Below, one piece after another: positions 54,264 to 54,306 of a stretch of 54,306 nt of DNA. Below the pieces are notes generated by a model. The model was not told the DNA's origin, searched no databases, and saw nothing but the letters and a program-made list of their open reading frames with translations. Within the stretch, counting starts at the first letter, position 1. Every line of letters begins with the position of its first letter. Origin of the DNA: Paenibacillus glycanilyticus (GTDB taxonomy: Bacteria; Bacillota; Bacilli; Paenibacillales; Paenibacillaceae). The stretch covers positions 1 through 54,306 of the forward strand of contig NZ_BSSQ01000023.1 in assembly GCF_030161375.1 (NCBI RefSeq), in the 5' to 3' direction. The position numbers were made by a program, and so were the translations under genes.

Positions 54264-54306
54264 TTTAATGGAGAGTTTGATCCTGGCTCAGGACGAACGC
54301 TGGCGG
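54264..54306 (+). rRNA. 16S ribosomal RNA, first 43 bases
   Basis: The universally conserved 5' segment is present (gagagtttgatcctggctca, then ggacgaacgctggcgg). The mature 5' end is estimated at about 54264 by comparison with B. subtilis; the gene runs off the window. Confidence 0.97.

Overview
The window looks like chromosomal DNA from a Paenibacillus or close relative (Bacillota, Paenibacillaceae). The gene order comFA-comFC-yvyF-flgM-flgN-flgK-flgL-(DUF6470)-fliW-csrA-hag-flaG-fliD-fliS-fliT-hpf-secA-prfB and the later block ftsE-ftsX-ctpA-minJ-uvrB-uvrA follow the Bacillus subtilis late-flagellar/secA region. Several proteins are of the Paenibacillus type: a GC-rich, cysteine-rich ComFA N-terminus, secreted proteins with copper-amine-oxidase-like domains, and a LigA with an altered nucleotidyltransferase motif. 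Base composition is moderate, with GC-leaning housekeeping genes. The organism assignment is inference, since only about 43 bases of 16S rRNA are present.

Layout. 1-2400: competence genes comFA (cut by the window start) and comFC. 2483-12183: late flagellar genes, namely the anti-sigma factor FlgM, the chaperone FlgN, hook-filament junction proteins FlgK and FlgL, the FliW-CsrA pair, flagellin Hag with a sigma-D promoter and a CsrA-binding leader, then FlaG, cap FliD and chaperones FliS and FliT. 12325-18316: cold-shock protein, ribosome hibernation factor, SecA, release factor 2 (with its programmed +1 frameshift) and a YitT membrane protein. 18491-26725: a complete ornithine-cycle arginine cluster argC-J-B-D-F-G-H, with candidate ArgR/AhrC sites and a leader hairpin in front and structured spacers before argF and argH. 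26805-28235 (minus strand): a VanW/G5 cell-wall protein.

28498-34287: cell-envelope and division genes ftsE, ftsX, an M23 endopeptidase with coiled coil, the processing protease CtpA and a MinJ-like PDZ protein. 34345-39374: uvrB-uvrA behind a SigA promoter with a near-consensus LexA box. 39541-42465: a small membrane protein (DUF2759), an ArsR-type regulator followed by a histidine phosphatase, and, converging on them, a sugar phosphate isomerase/epimerase. Between the convergent genes lies the most unusual object here, an imperfect inverted repeat of about 169 bp enclosing a second long hairpin. 42847-45899: an exported HtrA-like protease followed by a secreted protein with a copper-amine-oxidase-like domain and three similar C-terminal modules. 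46048-53934: a U32/DUF3656 protein (RlhA-like), pcrB, pcrA and ligA. The window ends in a ribosomal RNA leader (two promoters, boxA) and the first bases of 16S rRNA.

How the parts work together. FlgM holds sigma-D until the hook is complete. FliW and CsrA then set flagellin translation through the hag leader, and FliS, FliT and FlgN deliver filament, cap and junction subunits. ArgJ recycles the acetyl group so that argCJBD makes ornithine, and argFGH converts it to arginine. FtsEX probably gates the neighbouring M23 hydrolase. UvrAB and the PcrA/LigA pair supply repair functions. Most transcription units end in clear intrinsic terminators, which are listed. No CRISPR array, insertion sequence, prophage or tRNA gene was seen.
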